The translations under genes were made by a program, and so were the position numbers. Shown here piece after piece: positions 61,506 to 64,000 of a stretch of 64,000 nt of DNA. The notes under the pieces were generated by a model. That model saw only the letters and a list, made by a program, of their open reading frames with translations. It made no database searches and had not been told where the DNA came from. The DNA lies in the NCBI GenBank assembly GCA_943371005.1, contig CALRTB020000010.1, positions 57,040-121,039 on the forward strand, given 5' to 3'. Every line of letters starts with the position of its first letter. The stretch's first letter is position 1. Source of the stretch: MRBY01 sp943371005 (GTDB taxonomy: Bacteria; Cyanobacteriota; Cyanobacteriia; Cyanobacteriales; MRBY01).

Positions 61506-62171
61506 ATGATTCAGATTCCGAGTTTTTCTGAAACCAATCATCCACTGATTTTGGCCCTTAACCATTATAGCGATTCGGATCTGCTGACTTTTTGTCAACG
61601 CTATTCGGATCAAGGGAAGTATTTTACGGGGATTTTTTGTCGATATGCGCCGTTGGTCTACACCCTCGTTGGCCATGGGGGGCGATCGCCTGTGCAAACG
61701 GATTATCTTTTTGCCCTGACCTGGCGGCAAATTTTCCACGAACTGCGCACCCTCGATTTAGAAGCCCAGGGGTTTCAATCCCTACAGCAGTGGCTCCTGG
61801 AAGTGGCGACGGCCTACCAGGATCAGTTTGAGATTCCGCCGGTGGCCAGCATCAACTACGACATTAAACGGACAACACCGCCCCTGTGGTGTTACCTGGA
61901 ACAAGCCTTGGATTTAGTCCCGCCACTGCCCCGGTTGATTGTGGTGCTCGCGGATTATTTTCACTGGAGTTCGACCCGCATTTCTGCCCACCTCCAGGCC
62001 GAGGGGGAGTATTTAACCGTTGAGGATGTAGAAGATTGGCTCAACCAAGGGCGTCAACGGGTTTTAGAGGAATTGCCAGCGGATATTCGCACGATTTATC
62101 TACCAGAGTCCCTACCCCAACGGAACAAGGCAGGCGATCGCCTCGCAGATTCGGCGAGTAACACCAATTGA
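61506..62171 (+). CDS. Sigma-factor-like protein (ECF-type, region 2 and 4 resemblance)
   Basis: The 221-residue protein has an N-terminal helical part with DSDLLTFCQRYSDQGKYFTGIFCRYAPLVYTLVGH, resembling sigma region 2. The C-terminal part has LVPPLPRLIVVLADYFHWSSTRISAHLQAEGEYLTVEDVEDWLNQGRQRVLEEL, resembling the helix-turn-helix of region 4. The linker contains a HIP1-encoded GRSPVQ. It may be a divergent ECF sigma factor or a related regulator; classic motifs are weak. ATG 61506 is preferred to TTG 61497. No anti-sigma gene is next to it. Confidence 0.65.
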   Translation: MIQIPSFSETNHPLILALNHYSDSDLLTFCQRYSDQGKYFTGIFCRYAPLVYTLVGHGGRSPVQTDYLFALTWRQIFHELRTLDLEAQGFQSLQQWLLEVATAYQDQFEIPPVASINYDIKRTTPPLWCYLEQALDLVPPLPRLIVVLADYFHWSSTRISAHLQAEGEYLTVEDVEDWLNQGRQRVLEELPADIRTIYLPESLPQRNKAGDRLADSASNTN

Positions 62172-62225
62172 ACGCGCTATGATAGGTAAAATTTCTTAGT
62201 CATTTCAGTAAAAGGTTTGGAAGCG

Positions 62226-62396
62226 ATGATTCTCCCTGGTAGCACGGTGCGCGTAATCAACCCCGATGACACCTTTTATCGGTTTAAGGGCCTCGTCCAA
62301 CGGGTCAGCGATGGTCGAGCGGCAGTTCTGTTTGAAGGGGGTAACTGGGATAAACTGATTACCTTTAACCTCGCGGAGCTTGAAATCACAAAATAA
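62226..62396 (+). CDS. ndhS: NAD(P)H dehydrogenase (NDH-1) subunit S
   Basis: A 56-codon frame starts at ATG 62226 and ends at TAA 62394-62396. The product begins MILPGSTVRVINPDDTFYRF and contains KGLVQRVSDGRAAVLFEGGNWDKLITF, the SH3-like signature of NdhS. In cyanobacteria NdhS is the ferredoxin-docking subunit of the photosynthetic NDH-1 complex used in cyclic electron flow. The match of the full length to the family is convincing despite its small size. It lies between the sigma-like gene and the HAS-barrel gene. Confidence 0.93.
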   Translation: MILPGSTVRVINPDDTFYRFKGLVQRVSDGRAAVLFEGGNWDKLITFNLAELEITK

Positions 62397-62414
62397 GCCC
62401 CTTTGGCTCATCCT

Positions 62415-63074
62415 ATGCGTCTGCCCTTGCCCCAATTTTCCCCTGGCGATCGCCACCCCGGTCACATTGCCGAGGTCATTGAAACCACCACCACTGAGTT
62501 CACCGCCCAATGTTTGGAGCCAGAAGACCTCAGTTTTCCGGTGATGCCCCCCTTTGGCAGTTGGGTAAAATCCTATGACGAAGAATCGGGCAATATCGTC
62601 TACGGGGTGGTTACCTACGTCACCACCGCCCCCATTGATTCAATCCATCGGGCCAGGGCCTTGGGGATGAGCCTCGAAGAGTTACGGGAACAGCAACCGC
62701 AAATTTTCGCGATGCTCAAAACGGAATTTCGGGCGGCCATCGTCGGCTTTGAAATGCCCAGTAATCGCCGGAATGGTCGGCGGGGGGAAGTGTTTCAATA
62801 TTTACCACCCCGCCCCCCCCAAATTCACCAATCGGTCTACCATTGCGAGCCGGACGAAATTATTCACTTCACAGATAGATTAGAATTTCTCCGGATTCTC
62901 TTGCAGGTGAATTGGGTTCCCCCAGAATCCCTGATGGCGGCGGCAGTGCGGGAAGTTTATCGACTCCGAAAAGGCGATCGCCAATGGTTAATCGATGTGG
63001 GGCGGATGATCAGCACCCTCCTCAAAGACGACTACGACCGACTCCGCTACATCCTGAGTCAGATCCACTGGTAG
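62415..63074 (+). CDS. HAS-barrel domain protein, cyanobacterial conserved
   Basis: The 219-residue protein has an N-terminal barrel-like part (GHIAEVIETTTTEFTAQCLEPEDLSFPVMPPFGSWVKSY), as in HAS-barrel domains that precede HerA-type ATPases. The rest of the protein is helical (MSLEELREQQPQIFAML; RLEFLRILLQVNWVPPESLMAAAVREVYRLR). The barrel alone does not show a function. The TTG at 62403 precedes ATG 62415, which is preferred. It follows ndhS by 18 bp on the same strand. Confidence 0.75.
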   Translation: MRLPLPQFSPGDRHPGHIAEVIETTTTEFTAQCLEPEDLSFPVMPPFGSWVKSYDEESGNIVYGVVTYVTTAPIDSIHRARALGMSLEELREQQPQIFAMLKTEFRAAIVGFEMPSNRRNGRRGEVFQYLPPRPPQIHQSVYHCEPDEIIHFTDRLEFLRILLQVNWVPPESLMAAAVREVYRLRKGDRQWLIDVGRMISTLLKDDYDRLRYILSQIHW

Positions 63075-63155
63075 CCATAAAAAAGAGGGATTACCTTGAA
63101 CCCCCCTCGCCATTTACAGCAATTTAGACTTTAATCTCAAAAATTCCGAAGTCTT

Positions 63156-64000
63156 TTAATCCCATCCGTGGCGATCGAGATATTTTGCCACCGTTTGCAC
63201 ATCCTTATCGCCCCGGCCAGAACTGTTGATCACAATGCGGGGGCTACCCGACAATTGGGGACAAAGGGTTTCTAGATAAGCAAAGGCATGGGAGGTTTCC
63301 AGGGCCGGAATAATTCCTTCTAACTCGGACACCCGACGGAAGGCGGCCACCGCATCTTGGTCAGTAACACTGTAATATTCAGCCCGACAAGTATCTTTGA
63401 GGTAGCTGTGTTCGGGGCCGACGCCAGGGTAATCTAGGCCGGCACTGATGGAATGGGCCTCGACGACTTGACCTTCGGTATCTTGCAGCAGATAGCTCAT
63501 GGCCCCATGTAAGACCCCTGGTTTCCCTTGGGTGAGGGTGGCGGCGTGGTGGCCACTGGTGATCCCAGACCCTTCGGCTTCAACACCAATCAGGCGCACG
63601 GTGGAGTCTTTCACAAATTCATGGAAAAGGCCCATAGCATTGGAGCCTCCCCCCACACAGGCAATGAGAATATCCGGGAGGCCGCCCCATTTTTCTTGGC
63701 ACTGTAACCGAGTTTCTGACCCAATCACCGCATGGAAATCCCGCACCATCATCGGGTAGGGGTGGGGGCCAGCCACGGAACCGAGGATATAGTGAGTTGT
63801 TTCTACATTTGTTACCCAGTCACGAATGGCTTCGGAGGTGGCATCTTTGAGGGTGCCGGTGCCCGCTTCTACAGGTTGGACGGTGGCCCCCAATAGTTTC
63901 ATGCGGAAGACGTTGAGGGCTTGGCGTTCCATGTCCTGCACCCCCATATAGATAATGCATTCCATGCCAAACCGAGCACAGACCGTCGCCGTGGCAACAC
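63156..64000 (-). CDS. trpB: Tryptophan synthase beta chain (partial, N terminus beyond window)
   Basis: TrpB joins indole and serine with PLP. About 280 C-terminal residues are present. The frame is open through the window edge (reading VATATVCARFG before MECIIYMG), so the N terminus and the PLP lysine, which lies near residue 90, are outside. The visible part contains ILIACVGGGSNAMGLFHEF (PLP-phosphate binding), EAEGSGITSGHHAATLTQGKPGVLHGAMSYLLQ and GLDYPGVGPEHSYLKD. TrpA is not adjacent in the window. It is convergent with the HAS-barrel gene. Confidence 0.96.
   Translation of the reverse strand, partial: VATATVCARFGMECIIYMGVQDMERQALNVFRMKLLGATVQPVEAGTGTLKDATSEAIRDWVTNVETTHYILGSVAGPHPYPMMVRDFHAVIGSETRLQCQEKWGGLPDILIACVGGGSNAMGLFHEFVKDSTVRLIGVEAEGSGITSGHHAATLTQGKPGVLHGAMSYLLQDTEGQVVEAHSISAGLDYPGVGPEHSYLKDTCRAEYYSVTDQDAVAAFRRVSELEGIIPALETSHAFAYLETLCPQLSGSPRIVINSSGRGDKDVQTVAKYLDRHGWD

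Overview
The window is chromosomal DNA from a unicellular cyanobacterium. The palindrome GCGATCGC (HIP1, usually inside GGCGATCGCC) occurs at very high density in genes and intergenic DNA. Oxygenic-photosynthesis genes include psbU, petL, ndhS, an nblB-like gene and a thylakoid FtsH2-type protease. Gene content and protein character resemble Picosynechococcus (Synechococcus PCC 7002 type); that placement is an inference from family knowledge, not a database result. Genes are dense, on both strands, in short operons. I found no rRNA, tRNA, CRISPR array, intact insertion sequence or prophage.

Layout. 1-8.2 kb: the 3' end of a pdhA-like gene, pepP, a 40-codon membrane ORF, gcvH, a DMT permease, ftsH2, a YdeP-like molybdopterin oxidoreductase and petL. 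8.3-11.1 kb (minus): purM, a conserved small protein, a CBS-pair protein and nblB. 11.4-18.9 kb: an RlpA-like protein, fused panC-cmk, a TrmJ-like methyltransferase and a very large MASE1/multi-PAS hybrid histidine kinase with a degenerate receiver. 19.2-29.5 kb: a stand-alone EF-G, hupE, pbpC, a GluR0-like glutamate-gated potassium channel, gloA, an orphan PhnD-like lipoprotein and a rhomboid protease.

29.5-31.7 kb is an AT-rich accessory segment with few HIP1 sites: a NERD nuclease-domain protein with a zinc ribbon, a RelE/ParE-type toxin-antitoxin pair, and a HigBA-type pair with a clear palindromic operator. 31.7-47.5 kb returns to housekeeping: DUF1818-malQ, fbp, a B12-radical-SAM enzyme, argD, an RCK potassium channel, rpe, a membrane protein with a HEIGH zinc-protease motif, psbU, a 1-Cys peroxiredoxin, and purC/omp85/lpxC. 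47.5-56.5 kb: coaD overlapping a coiled-coil gene, a Gfo/Idh/MocA oxidoreductase, a Tat-type solute-binding lipoprotein, bioB-bioY-lspA, and a pterin-reductase-like SDR coupled to folB and folK. 56.9-58.8 kb is a stress cluster: an LEA-like helical protein, a glycine-zipper protein fused to a ChaB domain, and Dps. A nested RNA-fold candidate lies in front of dps. 59.2-64 kb: nadB, a VOC-fold membrane protein, a sigma-factor-like protein, ndhS, a HAS-barrel protein and the 3' part of trpB, cut by the window edge.

The least explained items are the nested inverted repeats upstream of dps, the LEA-like/ChaB-fusion/Dps grouping, the NERD plus double toxin-antitoxin segment, the HEIGH-motif membrane protein and the folM-like/folB/folK coupling. 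Most other genes are ordinary cyanobacterial core genes.
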